Source: Faecalicatena_A orotica (lineage in GTDB: Bacteria; Bacillota; Clostridia; Lachnospirales; Lachnospiraceae). Taken from it: a DNA stretch of 64,000 nt. The translations under genes were made by a program, and so were the position numbers. Below are positions 9,162 through 18,156 of the stretch, one piece after another. How positions within the stretch are numbered: the first letter of the stretch is position 1; each line of letters opens with the position of its first letter. The stretch lies in assembly GCF_040545875.1 (NCBI RefSeq), contig NZ_JBEPMR010000019.1; one strand, written 5' to 3'. The notes beneath the pieces are model-generated. The model did not search any database. It was not told the DNA's origin and was given only the letters and a program-made list of their open reading frames with translations.

Positions 9162-9290
9162 TTTGTATTACCTCCTATCTCTAATTTGTAAGTTTATTTT
9201 ATCTTTTTCCTGACTTTAATACATCTTCCCTTTCGTATTGATTTACCTTCCCAAAATGACTTTGTGAAATAAATGAATAACCTGAATATA

Positions 9291-9329
9291 AAAGAGGTCA
9301 AAAAAGTACACAACTTTTTTGACCTCTTT
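9291..9329 (-). terminator. Long perfect hairpin between tetR and the C-glycoside operon
   Basis: AAAGAGGTCAAAAAAGT pairs perfectly over 17 bp with ACTTTTTTGACCTCTTT across a 5-nt loop. It lies after the tetR stop on the minus strand. The flanking T-tract is short, so it is either a terminator for tetR or a binding site near the downstream operon promoter. Confidence 0.6.
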
Positions 9330-9402
9330 AAATTAAGGTTTCTGGATACATTTATTATATTAATTTTTTTATAAAGGTGATCTGGTGATTTTGTTTCCTG
9401 TT

Positions 9403-9960
9403 TTACTTGCTCTGCGCCTGCACAATAATCTGTTCCAGTAATACCCCCACCTGCGTCGCTATCTCCTCAATTCCGACATGGAACTGATCCAGAACATAAG
9501 ACTCGATAACGCCGAGGACTGCCATTGCCATAAACTTGCGCAGGACCTCGGTATTCTTCTGATCCGGCACTCCCTCCAGCTTTTGGTTCAGCTGCTCCAT
9601 AATGAAATCAAGCAGGCGGTGCCGGAATGTGATAGTGCTTTCTGTTGAAAACAAAGCGGCAAAAAAGGGCTTATGGTCTTCAAAATAGTAAAACCAAAGG
9701 ACCGTGCCTTCCACGAATCCCATATCCTTCTTTTTTTCACAGAGGTCTGTAAGCTGTCTGATCATCTCGTCCACAATCCCATTCAGCAGATCATATTTAT
9801 CCAGATAATGCAGATAAAATGTTTTCCGGCTGATATCGGCCTTTTCCGTCATATCTTTTACAGTGATCGCATCGAATCCGACATCCAGCAGCATCTCGAG
9901 AAAGGCTGTCTGGATTGCTTTTTCTGATTTGGCGATCCTGCGGTCTGTTATCTTATTCAT
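9403..9960 (-). CDS. TetR/AcrR-family transcriptional regulator
   Basis: The start at 9960 is favoured by AGGAGG at about 9966-9971. The 185-residue product begins with a TetR helix-turn-helix (FDAITVKDMTEKADISRKTF followed by YLHYLDKYDLL, about residues 30-60) and a helical C-terminal effector domain. It is divergent from the damaged alpha/beta-hydrolase gene and precedes the C-glycoside operon in the same direction. The usual target of such a regulator is the divergent promoter; its original target may therefore be the broken hydrolase and the SnoaL-like gene. The ligand is unknown. Confidence 0.8.
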   Translation of the reverse strand: MNKITDRRIAKSEKAIQTAFLEMLLDVGFDAITVKDMTEKADISRKTFYLHYLDKYDLLNGIVDEMIRQLTDLCEKKKDMGFVEGTVLWFYYFEDHKPFFAALFSTESTITFRHRLLDFIMEQLNQKLEGVPDQKNTEVLRKFMAMAVLGVIESYVLDQFHVGIEEIATQVGVLLEQIIVQAQSK

Positions 9961-10027
9961 AAACATCCTCCTAATTACACACATTAAAAAAAATGAGTAT
10001 TACTACATAGATTCCTGAATCTGGTCA

Positions 10028-10056
10028 TTGCGAATCAGTGAAATCTATTCTATAGT
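10028..10056 (+). promoter_or_regulatory. Candidate sigma-A promoter for the hydrolase/SnoaL unit
   Basis: TTGCGA (10028-10033) and TATAGT (10051-10056) are separated by 17 bp. They lie 55 bp before the ATG at 10111 in the tetR divergent region. The short element GTATTACT near 9995 recurs inverted as AGTAATAATAC near 10070 and might bind the TetR protein; that part is speculative. Confidence 0.5.
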
Positions 10057-10110
10057 TATTATACATGAGAGTAATAATACACGCAAGTGTCAATAAAGGA
10101 GGTTTTCTAT

Positions 10111-10816
10111 ATGAAAATAACAAAGAAAGTTATTCAGTTTCCTGTCGGCGGACATAAGGCCGCCGCTATTTTAAATGTACCGGAGCAGGCTGAAGGGAAA
10201 AAGAATCCGGCCATTGTCTGTGTGCATCCCGGGAGCAGCTGTAAGGAACAGACTGCCGGCATCTATGCCGAAAAAATGGCCGAAAACGGTTATGTGACGA
10301 TTGTCTTTGACGCATCCTGCCAGGGGGAAAGCGGGGGAGAGCCGCGGTTTGCAGAATTTCCCGCTCAGCGTGTCGCAGACATTCATTGTGCAGTAGATTA
10401 CCTGACAACGCTTGATTTTGTAGATGAGAACAGAATCGGCGTGCTGGGTGTATGTGCAGGCGGCGGTTATGCGGTGAATGCGGCAATGAGTGACCACCGT
10501 ATCAAGGCAGTGAGTACCGTAGTGGGAGCCAACATCGGACGTGTCCAGAGGGAAAGCTGTGGCGATATCATCCAGATGATGGAGGCTGCCGGAAAACAGC
10601 GTACTGCTTACCCAGCCGCTTCAGATCATTGTGGGTGATAAGCAGGGTGCCTTTGGTTCTTACAGGGATGGTCAGGAATTATATAAGCGTGCAGCTTCAC
10701 AGAAGAAAGACCTTATGGTATTAGAAGGAGTCAGCCACTATGATTTGTATGACCAGCCGGAACCGGTTGGAAAGGCCGTTACAAAACTTACTGATTTTTA
10801 TCAGGAGAATCTGTAA
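10111..10816 (+). pseudogene. Alpha/beta-hydrolase, broken by internal deletion and frame change
   Basis: The ATG at 10111 follows AAGGAGG. The first frame encodes the N-terminal half of an alpha/beta hydrolase (VCVHPGSSCKEQ; nucleophile-elbow-like GVCAGGGYAVN) and ends with a stop at 10638. The C-terminal part continues in another frame (PLQIIVGDKQGAFGSY, then VSHYDLYDQPE with the catalytic His region). The two parts together are roughly 70-80 residues shorter than intact relatives, and the segment normally between GKQRT and LLTQPLQ is missing. This looks like a deletion with junction near 10600-10610 rather than a single-base error. The residual protein should be inactive. Confidence 0.75.
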
Positions 10817-10845
10817 GTTTTTACGAGAGATAAGGAGAATAAGAA

Positions 10846-11631
10846 ATGTCAAGAACCGCAGAGGAATTAATGACTCATCATATTGATTCTATGATGAATA
10901 TGAAAAAAGATTCGAATCTGGACGAAGCATTGTCCGATTATTCTGAAGATTTGGTTGCAATTACCCGTCTGGACGGCCGCACCCGCACGATGGGGCACGA
11001 TACCCTCATAAGTGTAATGCGTAATTCTTTATCATTTGCAGTTAAGCTGGGGATGGATATAGAACATGCCGTTGAGAAACTGAACTTCCTGTACCGTCAG
11101 AGTACAGAGAATTATATAACCCTTGTGGCCTCTCTCCCTCCATTTTCATCGTTTGCTTCTTTTACCTATATGGTAGAAGACGGAAAAGCGGTTTACGTGA
11201 GTGGCTATGCAAAAACGGCAGTCAGCATGCCGTCTCTGGGTATAAAGGCACACCCGTTTCCGCGAAATGAAGAGGCAATGGCGGTTATGGAAAAGCATTT
11301 TGCAAATTTAAAGGAGCATGATATTGATGCTTTAGCATCAGATTATGCGGATGATGCGATTGTACTTTGTAATCTGTGTGAACGTCCGATAGAAGGAAAA
11401 GAGGACATCCGTCGTTATTGTGAGGGGCTGGTCCAAAATGCCGGTACGGGAATTGATGCCCTTACCGATTCTTCCGCAAAAATTACAGTAAAAGAAGCAG
11501 TCGCAGAACTGGGCTGTATCGCTTTCCAGCACAGGGCGAAAAAGCAGGCAGGAGTGTTGACACAGCGTATCCGGGATGGGAAGATTATATTTGAATCACT
11601 CACATTTCAGAATGCCGTAACGGTAATATAA
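10846..11631 (+). CDS. Tandem SnoaL/NTF2-like domain protein
   Basis: The 261-residue soluble protein shows two repeats of an NTF2-like fold. The first starts at TAEELMTHHIDSM (residues 3-125) and the second at EEAMAVMEKHFANLKEHD (about residues 145-255). Each carries the family pattern of a helix, a DYAxD segment (LSDYSEDLVAI and ASDYADDAIVL) and a short GxDxI helix. Such domains bind small molecules and act as polyketide cyclases, isomerases or dehydratases, but many have no known substrate. It follows the broken hydrolase by 29 bp with its own AAGGAG site, so it probably shares the promoter. Confidence 0.65.
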   Translation: MSRTAEELMTHHIDSMMNMKKDSNLDEALSDYSEDLVAITRLDGRTRTMGHDTLISVMRNSLSFAVKLGMDIEHAVEKLNFLYRQSTENYITLVASLPPFSSFASFTYMVEDGKAVYVSGYAKTAVSMPSLGIKAHPFPRNEEAMAVMEKHFANLKEHDIDALASDYADDAIVLCNLCERPIEGKEDIRRYCEGLVQNAGTGIDALTDSSAKITVKEAVAELGCIAFQHRAKKQAGVLTQRIRDGKIIFESLTFQNAVTVI

Positions 11632-11641
11632 GGAATCTGTT

Positions 11642-11679
11642 CAAAAAAGGCCCGTACAAGTCCTATTGTTGTACGGGCC
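11642..11679 (-). terminator. Rho-independent terminator of the hypAB operon
   Basis: GGCCCGTACAA and TTGTACGGGCC form an 11-bp perfect stem with a 9-nt loop. Read on the minus strand it is followed by TTTTTTG, directly downstream of hypB. It may also stop transcripts from the plus-strand SnoaL-like gene. Confidence 0.85.
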
Positions 11680-11729
11680 AAAAAGATTCCGTTATCTAAA
11701 AATATTTTTCGCCTGTGGGAACTTTCCTC

Positions 11730-12395
11730 CTATTCACACCATTCTTTCACATTTTTTAAAATCCAATCCGCAAGTTCATCCACACCCTCACCGGTCTTGG
11801 CTGAGATAAAGATGATATCAATGTCCGGGTTTCTTTTTTTGGCATATTCAACCACTTTTTCTTTATTAAAATCAAAGTATTCCATTACATCAATCTTATT
11901 GATTACAAGCAGATGGCACTTTTCATACATAAGCGGATATTTTAATGGTTTATCATGCCCCTCCGGAACAGAAAGTATGGTCATGTTTTTTACGGCACCT
12001 GTATCAAATTCAGCGGGGCAGACAAGGTTCCCTACATTCTCCAGAATAATGAGTTCGAGATCTTTTTGACCGAACTCCCGGAGCCCCTGCCGTGTCATAT
12101 CTGCATCCAGATGACACATGCCTCCCGTATGAATCTGAACAGATGGTATGCCTGCGTTTATCACAGTTTCTGCATCAACAGCACCATCGATATCAGCTTC
12201 CATGACGCCCCATTTAATTTTTTTCAATTTGTCTGCAAGCGCAAGAAGCGTAGTTGTTTTTCCTGATCCCGGAGAAGACATGAGATTTAATAGAAATGTA
12301 TTCTCCTGTTTCAATTGATCTCTCAGTAAGCCTGCGTCCTCATTATTATCTGCAAAAACGCTTTTCTTCACTTCAATTATTTTTAAGTCTGACAT
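11730..12395 (-). CDS. hypB: Hydrogenase/nickel-enzyme maturation GTPase HypB
   Basis: The 221-residue P-loop GTPase has Walker A SSPGSGKTTT (about residues 40-49), a MEADIDGAVDAE switch region, the HTGGMCHLDADM segment with Cys and His that bind nickel in HypB, and NKID for guanine recognition. No N-terminal CxxCGC or polyhistidine stretch is present, so it is the short form. HypB delivers nickel with HypA to the [NiFe] hydrogenase large subunit. It lies 27 bp after hypA. No hydrogenase structural gene is in the window, so its client is elsewhere or different. Confidence 0.9.
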   Translation of the reverse strand: MSDLKIIEVKKSVFADNNEDAGLLRDQLKQENTFLLNLMSSPGSGKTTTLLALADKLKKIKWGVMEADIDGAVDAETVINAGIPSVQIHTGGMCHLDADMTRQGLREFGQKDLELIILENVGNLVCPAEFDTGAVKNMTILSVPEGHDKPLKYPLMYEKCHLLVINKIDVMEYFDFNKEKVVEYAKKRNPDIDIIFISAKTGEGVDELADWILKNVKEWCE

Positions 12396-12422
12396 TAGCT
12401 CTCCTTCTTATCCGTAAATATT

Positions 12423-12782
12423 TTATGTGAATGAAACCTCACATATTTTGAGTTCCTTAATCATACATTCATTTCCGGTGAGTAAGTATGTCTTCTCACT
12501 TCCACAATTTGGACAGATGCGCCCATATTGGACTGTTTCATACTCTTTCCCACACTCTTCACAATAAGTAACTGCTGATAATGTCTCATATTGCAGCGTA
12601 GCATCTGTTAGAACCGTATAGTTTTTTCGGAAATAATTCCAGCAATCTATTAAGTATTCCCCTACAATCCCGGAGACCTCACCGATCTGCAATGTAACTT
12701 CAGCAATCTTTTGAATGTCGTTTTCATCTGCAATTTTACTCACAGACTTTGCCACATATGTGACAATTCCTAATTCATGCAT
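12423..12782 (-). CDS. hypA: Nickel metallochaperone HypA
   Basis: The 119-residue product starts with MHELGI, where the N-terminal Met and His2 form the nickel site of HypA. The C-terminal half holds the zinc domain with two CxxC pairs, CEECG (about residue 73) and CPNCG (about residue 90). Length and layout are those of canonical HypA. It is upstream of hypB and downstream of a large Fe-S/FAD oxidoreductase with 18 bp between them, so all three are probably one operon. Confidence 0.9.
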   Translation of the reverse strand: MHELGIVTYVAKSVSKIADENDIQKIAEVTLQIGEVSGIVGEYLIDCWNYFRKNYTVLTDATLQYETLSAVTYCEECGKEYETVQYGRICPNCGSEKTYLLTGNECMIKELKICEVSFT

Positions 12783-12800
12783 ATTTTTTCCCCAAACATT

Positions 12801-15596
12801 CTAGTTCTGTTTCATTTTAGACATGATGATTTCCTTACGCTTCATTGCATATGGCATTACGGCTTTCATCATACCTTCTTCTGAACTATACATCTGTGAA
12901 TTTTCTGGAAGATCTCTGGATATATGTATTGCATCAAACTCACACTTTGTCGTACAGAGTCCACACCCGATACAACGGTTTTCATCTACAGTTGTAGCGC
13001 CGCAATGCAGACATCTTTTTGCTTCTGCCCTTACCTGCTCTTCGGTGAGCAAAAGACGCATATCTTTATATGTCTTTACGGCTTCTCCCTCCTGCATTGC
13101 AGGTTTCTGCCGTTTCGATGTATCATAAGATTCAATCAGAACATCATCTCTGTCAAGTTCGATGAACTCCCGGCGATCTCTTCCAATCGTCAGACTTTGT
13201 CCCGGATGTACAAAGCGGTGGATACTTACCATGCCCTCTTTTCCATCCGCAATTGCATCAATAGCAAATCTTGCACCATGACTGATATCGCCGCCTACAA
13301 AAATGTCTTCTTCTGCAGTCTGGAGTGTGACAGGATCTGCTTCGGCAGTCCCGTTTGAGCGCGTTATGACTTTAGAACCATCAAGAATATTACCCCACTC
13401 TGCCTTCTGTCCGATGGACATCAGTACATTGCTACATGGAATGGTCATGACTTCTTCTTCGTCATACTGCGGACAAAATCTGTGTTCTGCGTCAAAAACG
13501 CTAATACACTTTTTAAATACGATACCTGTGACTTTCCCATTTTCCGTTAAAATTTCTTTTGGTCCCCAGCCATTTTCAATCTGAATTCCTTCTTGTTTTG
13601 CTTCTTCCACTTCATCCACAGATGCCGGCATTTCATTCCTGCTTTCCAGGCAGACCATAATCGTTTCCCCGGCGCCTGCGCGAAGTGCAGTTCTTGCCAC
13701 ATCTACAGCCACGTTACCGCCGCCGACAACTACCGTCTTTCCAGTAAGTTTCTGTGAGGTATCAAGATTCACCCTTCTCAGGAAATCGACGCCTGTTTCT
13801 ACACCTTCTGCATCTTCTCCCGGCACTCCGGCCAGTCTTCCGTCCTGCATGCCAATTGCCACATAAAAAGCTTTGTAGCCTTCTGCGCGCAGTTCGTCCA
13901 GCGTAATATCTTTTCCAACTTCAATACCACAGCGGATTTCAGCCCCCATTGTCCTGATGATTTCAATTTCTGCATTAATTACATCTTTTTCCAGACGGAA
14001 AGATGGGATTCCATAACGCAGCATTCCACCCGGTTCCTTTTCTTTTTCAAATACAGTTACTGTATATCCTTTTGTCCGCAAATAATAGGCTGCGGTCAGA
14101 CCCGCCGGGCCAGAGCCTATAACAGCTATCTTATAATCATCGCCCCACTGCCTGCCCTCGTCATTTTCACAGTCAGGAATGTATCGTCCTTCTGCTTTTA
14201 GCTCCTGGGCAGCGATGAATTTCTTTATCTCATCGATTGCAACTGGCTGGTCTATCGTTCCCCTTGTACATCTGTCTTCACACCTGTGATTGCATATTGC
14301 GCCACAGACTGCCGGGAATGGATTGTCCTGCTTAATCAGTTTCAGCGCATCCATGTATTTTCCTTCTCCGGCAAGCTGCACATAGCCCTGAACAGCAAGG
14401 TGGGCCGGACATGCAGTCTTACATGGGGACGTACCGGTTTCATAGCAATTAATCTTGGCATCATCCCGATAATTAAAATTCCATTTATCGACACCCCACG
14501 GAGTCTCATCCGGCAGTAAGGCTTTCGGATATGTAATTTCATTACCATCTTTTTTGCATAATTTTTGTCCCAGTTTTGCGGCACCTACCGGACACACTTC
14601 AACACATTTTCCACAGGCCACACATTTATCAGCCTCGACATGGGCACGATATGCAGACGCGGACAGATTTGGCGTATTAAACAACTGTGAAGAACGGATC
14701 GCATTGCAGACACCCGGTGCACAGTTACAAATGCCGACTACTTTGTCTTCACCGTCAATATTTACAATCTGATGAACGAATCCTTTTTTCTCGGAGCGTT
14801 CCAAAACTTCCATACATTCTTCATATGTAGCGTAATGTGCCTCTTTGCCAGACTCTACAACATATTCTGCCATGTCACCAAGAGCAATGCAGAAATCGCC
14901 CTCAATATCACCGGTGCCTTCTCCGCGTATACTCTGTTGTCTGCGGCAGGAGCATACTTCTAATGCATATTTGTCATATTTTTTTAGCCAGTGAGAGAGA
15001 TGTTCTACAGAGACAGATTTGCTTTCAGCCGGAATAGCCTTTTCTACCGGAACAACATGCATCCCCGTCCCACCGCCGCCGGGCGGAACATTATCAGCGA
15101 CCGGGCCTCCTGCCTGCGACATAATGTTGAATAATGTAGCCATCTGGGGATGCTCTTCAATCAGAGTTTTATTCATCATCATGTATTCACCGGAGCCGAC
15201 CACAAATTTTGGAATGAAATAGCGTTTGCTTTTATCCTCTGTTTCTCTGTCAAACTCCAGAATACCTGTGTGGCAGAGCTTGTCACAGAATTCCTGTGCT
15301 TCCTCCACGGATATGTTATTTTTCTCAGCCAGTTGTTCTACGGAGTAAGAGTTTACTCTTTTCTTTTCAAAGGATAGCATAAATCGTGCTTCCTCTTTGC
15401 TCATAATCATATCAAGCGCCCAGACTTCCGGATCATTTTCTGTAATGGACTCTGGACTGGGCTTGTCTCTGCGGTCTGTAATGAGTGCCCCCAATTGTTT
15501 CAGAAGTTCTAGTTTTTCGCTGTCTTCGACATGATAATTTTCTGGAAGAAAATCGTTTTCATTCAGCATGTAATTTTCTAATGATTTGTTTGTCAT
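12801..15596 (-). CDS. Winged-helix / 4Fe-4S / GltD-type FAD oxidoreductase
   Basis: The start at 15596 is chosen for AAGGAGG just upstream. The roughly 931-residue protein has, in order: a winged-helix-like region (SVEQLAEKNNISVEEAQEFC, about residue 90); a Cys-rich segment with CSCRR and CNCAPGVC (about residues 215-300); a ferredoxin motif CVACGKCVEVCP (about 325); a GltD-like N-terminal Cys domain (CKTACPAHLAVQGY, CGAICNHRCEDRC); an FAD fold (IGSGPAGLTAAYYL); an NAD(P) fold (VVGGGNVAVDVARTAL); and a terminal motif CIGCGLCTTKCEFDA. It probably moves electrons between NAD(P)H and a ferredoxin-like partner. The partner is unknown. The divergent LysR gene is its likely regulator. Confidence 0.75.
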   Translation of the reverse strand: MTNKSLENYMLNENDFLPENYHVEDSEKLELLKQLGALITDRRDKPSPESITENDPEVWALDMIMSKEEARFMLSFEKKRVNSYSVEQLAEKNNISVEEAQEFCDKLCHTGILEFDRETEDKSKRYFIPKFVVGSGEYMMMNKTLIEEHPQMATLFNIMSQAGGPVADNVPPGGGGTGMHVVPVEKAIPAESKSVSVEHLSHWLKKYDKYALEVCSCRRQQSIRGEGTGDIEGDFCIALGDMAEYVVESGKEAHYATYEECMEVLERSEKKGFVHQIVNIDGEDKVVGICNCAPGVCNAIRSSQLFNTPNLSASAYRAHVEADKCVACGKCVEVCPVGAAKLGQKLCKKDGNEITYPKALLPDETPWGVDKWNFNYRDDAKINCYETGTSPCKTACPAHLAVQGYVQLAGEGKYMDALKLIKQDNPFPAVCGAICNHRCEDRCTRGTIDQPVAIDEIKKFIAAQELKAEGRYIPDCENDEGRQWGDDYKIAVIGSGPAGLTAAYYLRTKGYTVTVFEKEKEPGGMLRYGIPSFRLEKDVINAEIEIIRTMGAEIRCGIEVGKDITLDELRAEGYKAFYVAIGMQDGRLAGVPGEDAEGVETGVDFLRRVNLDTSQKLTGKTVVVGGGNVAVDVARTALRAGAGETIMVCLESRNEMPASVDEVEEAKQEGIQIENGWGPKEILTENGKVTGIVFKKCISVFDAEHRFCPQYDEEEVMTIPCSNVLMSIGQKAEWGNILDGSKVITRSNGTAEADPVTLQTAEEDIFVGGDISHGARFAIDAIADGKEGMVSIHRFVHPGQSLTIGRDRREFIELDRDDVLIESYDTSKRQKPAMQEGEAVKTYKDMRLLLTEEQVRAEAKRCLHCGATTVDENRCIGCGLCTTKCEFDAIHISRDLPENSQMYSSEEGMMKAVMPYAMKRKEIIMSKMKQN

Positions 15597-15651
15597 ATAA
15601 TATCCTCCTTCATTCAAATAATTTATCCCAGGATTGTGCTAATAAAAGTAT

Positions 15652-15705
15652 AGCATTAACTTTGCCGGTACAGACTTACTTATTGTTGCGAATTAATGCT
15701 TGACT
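15652..15705. promoter_or_regulatory. Divergent lysR/oxidoreductase control region with spaced palindrome
   Basis: AGCATTAA (15652-15659) and TTAATGCT (15693-15700) are perfect inverted 8-mers separated by 33 bp. The second overlaps a candidate -35 TTGACT (15700-15705) for lysR; a weak AT-rich -10 follows about 17 bp later. The placement fits autorepression and control of the divergent operon by the LysR protein. Binding is inferred. Confidence 0.45.
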
Positions 15706-15751
15706 TATGCGGTTTTGGAATAAATAATAGGAAGAAAGGAGGAGTGCATTC

Positions 15752-16630
15752 GTGGATATTTCTTATATTTTAGAATTTGTTGTATTAGCCGACACAAAGA
15801 GTTTTAGCGCAACTGCTTACCAGATGCATATATCTCAGGCGGCCCTTTCCAGACATATCCAGACAATGGAACATGAAGCAGGTCACCCGCTTTTTATCCG
15901 CTCCACAAGAAATGTTGAGCTTTCCGATTACGGGCGGATTTACCTGCCTTTTGCAAGGCAGATTTCGGAATGTGTAAATAACGCTGAAGCTGCAAAAAAA
16001 ATATATGAAGAACAATCTAATATCAAAACAATGATAGGAATATCCCGCTATCCGGATTTATATTTAACAACGGAACTTATTTCCGGTTTCCGGCGAAATT
16101 ATCCCAATATTCCTATCCAGATTATTGAAACCTCTTTGAAGGAACTTAGGGAGGAATTTGAAGCGGGCCGTCTGCATATTATCAGTACGTCATATGCAAA
16201 ATGGGAAAAACCTCAACATAAATTTATTCCTGCGGGTGAGAGCAGCCTTGTGGCGGTTATGCCCAAAAGTCATCCTCTTGCGGAATTAGAAAGAATACCT
16301 ATTAGGCAGTTGGCAGATGTCCCTCTTTTGGTTCCGGAACAGATATCATTTACCTATCAATATTTACTGTATACTTTCCATCAGGAAAATATGAATCCAA
16401 ATATTGTGTATCAGGGAAATACGTCAGGTGCCTGGCATTTGTTAAAAGAGGGCATGGGTATCTTTATCCAGGACATAGCAATCGCAAAGTCCCAAATCGA
16501 TGAAAATCTTGTTATTCGTCGATTAATGCCTGATATTTCATATACATTTGGGTTAGAACATCAAGATAATCTTACCCCTAATGAACGGATTTATGTGAAA
16601 TACATAGAGAAAGAGTTAGCAAAATTCTAG
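15752..16630 (+). CDS. LysR-family transcriptional regulator (GTG start)
   Basis: A GTG start at 15752 is preceded by AGGAGG. The 292-residue product has the LysR winged helix at residues 1-60 (SFSATAYQMHISQAALSRHI) and a periplasmic-binding-protein-like effector domain with the usual PKSHPLAE segment. It is divergent from the Fe-S/FAD oxidoreductase-hypA-hypB operon and is its most likely regulator. Its stop (16628-16630) overlaps the stop of the convergent ABC permease gene, leaving no room for separate terminators. Confidence 0.85.
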   Translation: MDISYILEFVVLADTKSFSATAYQMHISQAALSRHIQTMEHEAGHPLFIRSTRNVELSDYGRIYLPFARQISECVNNAEAAKKIYEEQSNIKTMIGISRYPDLYLTTELISGFRRNYPNIPIQIIETSLKELREEFEAGRLHIISTSYAKWEKPQHKFIPAGESSLVAVMPKSHPLAELERIPIRQLADVPLLVPEQISFTYQYLLYTFHQENMNPNIVYQGNTSGAWHLLKEGMGIFIQDIAIAKSQIDENLVIRRLMPDISYTFGLEHQDNLTPNERIYVKYIEKELAKF

Positions 16631-17343
16631 GAGGAACGTATTTTTTTCAATAATATGCTATTTAAAATGACTGCGGTAAACAGGATTATAAACAGCGGTA
16701 TGAATGCAGATGAACTTCTATTATTTTGTGATAATAGTATATATCCCCACGTAGCCGGAAACAGCTTTCCTATATTTTCAAGGATTTTAGGAAGGAATTC
16801 GGCCGGAAACATAATACCCGATAGCATGATTGAGGGTAAAAATATAATCTGGCTGTACATTGTCAATTTTGCCTGACTTTTGACTGCCAGTCCCAATATA
16901 CATGCAATACTTAATGATACTATGATAAACAAAGCAAGGGCCAGGAAGTACAGCGGCAGATTTGACGGTATACTTGCGTGAAATATGATTGGAGCCGCTG
17001 CAAAAATGATCAGTCCCATAACCATTATATGAATGAAAGCAGATACGAATAATGATACGAGGCCAAAATACATAGGTATCCCATTGGCAGAATACATTTT
17101 CTTTATATCTGTTCCATATATTTCTACTATTGAAGGCGGTACTCCGGCCAGCGCACCCATAGAAACACCCATAACTGTCATGGATTGTATCAGGGTATTC
17201 TTTGCTTCGGGCATGAGTGATGTAAAAATACCACCCATAACGGCAAAAAACAAAAGCGGCACAAGATAACAGGTCACCAAAAGCGTTTTACTGCGAATAT
17301 CCATTTTAAACTGTAGTTTAATACCTAGTAATAAAGCGTTCAT
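16627..17343 (-). CDS. ABC-2 type exporter permease
   Basis: The start at 17343 follows the ATPase stop by 4 bp and has an AAGGGG site. The product of about 238 residues has six hydrophobic segments, for example LLVTCYLVPLLFFAVMGGIF and IIVSLSIACILGLAV, the layout of ABC-2 permeases (YadH/NodJ-like). With the ATPase encoded directly upstream it should form an efflux pump, and with the MerR gene upstream of that an inducible drug or toxin exporter. The substrate is unknown. The 3' end overlaps that of lysR on the other strand. Confidence 0.8.
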   Translation of the reverse strand: MNALLLGIKLQFKMDIRSKTLLVTCYLVPLLFFAVMGGIFTSLMPEAKNTLIQSMTVMGVSMGALAGVPPSIVEIYGTDIKKMYSANGIPMYFGLVSLFVSAFIHIMVMGLIIFAAAPIIFHASIPSNLPLYFLALALFIIVSLSIACILGLAVKSQAKLTMYSQIIFLPSIMLSGIMFPAEFLPKILENIGKLFPATWGYILLSQNNRSSSAFIPLFIILFTAVILNSILLKKIRSS

Positions 17344-17347
17344 TGAT

Positions 17348-18154
17348 TTACCCCTTTGCAATATCTATAAAATGTTGTTCTAATGTGCCGCGGTTTATTT
17401 TTAAATCAAGAATGGTAATGTTTTTTCGTTTATATTCTTCTAAAATCTTTAATAAACTATCGGCAATACTGCCTGTCGAATATTCTTTTTCGCCATCTTC
17501 ACTCAATATTTTTATCATATACCGTTTTCCGACTTTAGATGCCAGTTCGCCTGTTGTTCCTAAAAAACTGATAACCCCGTCATTAAGAATTGCGATGCGG
17601 TTACATAAAGTTTCTACTTCTGACATATCATGGCTTGCTAAAATGATCGTTGTACCCTTTTCCTTTAATTTGCGGATTTCATTATGCAGAGAAATTCTTC
17701 CCTCTACATCCAGCCCCGCTGTCGGCTCGTCGAGGAATAAAACATCAGGATTTCCGATAAGGGCAAGGGCTAAATGCAGTCTTCTTTTTTGCCCGGTCGA
17801 TAATTCTGTGTAAAGTTTCTTTTCTAAATCGTTTATTCCAAGAGCATATAATAAAGAAGTATCTGTATCCGCTTTTTTCCACTTTGTAAATAATTGTACT
17901 GCTTCTTTTACTTTGATATAGGAGGGCAATGAGGCGGATTGCAATTGGATACCGATCTTTCCTTTTACCTTTATGGTTCCGGAAGTATATTTGCGGAAAC
18001 CTTCGATACATTCAAGGGTAGTCGTTTTGCCTGCACCATTGATACCCAGAATACCAAATATTTCGCCCTGTTTTACATGGAAAGAGATCCCTTTTAAAAC
18101 CTCAGTATTCCCGTAACTTTTCTTTAAATCCGTGATTTCTATTGCATAAGACAT
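17348..18154 (-). CDS. ABC exporter ATP-binding protein
   Basis: The 268-residue product has Walker A GINGAGKTTT (about residues 37-46), Q-loop IGIQLQSASLP, the signature ELSTGQKRRLHLALAL (about 132-147), Walker B VLFLDEPTAGLD and the H-loop LASHDMSEVE. The length and C-terminal extension are those of CcmA/NatA-type exporters. It follows the merR gene with a 2-bp gap and leads the permease gene, so all three form one operon. Confidence 0.88.
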   Translation of the reverse strand: MSYAIEITDLKKSYGNTEVLKGISFHVKQGEIFGILGINGAGKTTTLECIEGFRKYTSGTIKVKGKIGIQLQSASLPSYIKVKEAVQLFTKWKKADTDTSLLYALGINDLEKKLYTELSTGQKRRLHLALALIGNPDVLFLDEPTAGLDVEGRISLHNEIRKLKEKGTTIILASHDMSEVETLCNRIAILNDGVISFLGTTGELASKVGKRYMIKILSEDGEKEYSTGSIADSLLKILEEYKRKNITILDLKINRGTLEQHFIDIAKG

Positions 18155-18156
18155 CG

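Noticed and set aside
9403..9960. TetR gene as the dedicated regulator of the C-glycoside operon
   Set aside because: It is upstream in the same direction but separated by a strong hairpin, and it is divergent from another transcription unit that is a more usual target; the link is possible but unsupported.
10631..10816. An independent 61-residue gene
   Set aside because: It is the C-terminal end of the broken alpha/beta hydrolase and has no ribosome site of its own.
11730..12782. A hydrogenase operon
   Set aside because: Only hypA and hypB are present; no structural hydrogenase or hypCDEF gene is visible in the window.
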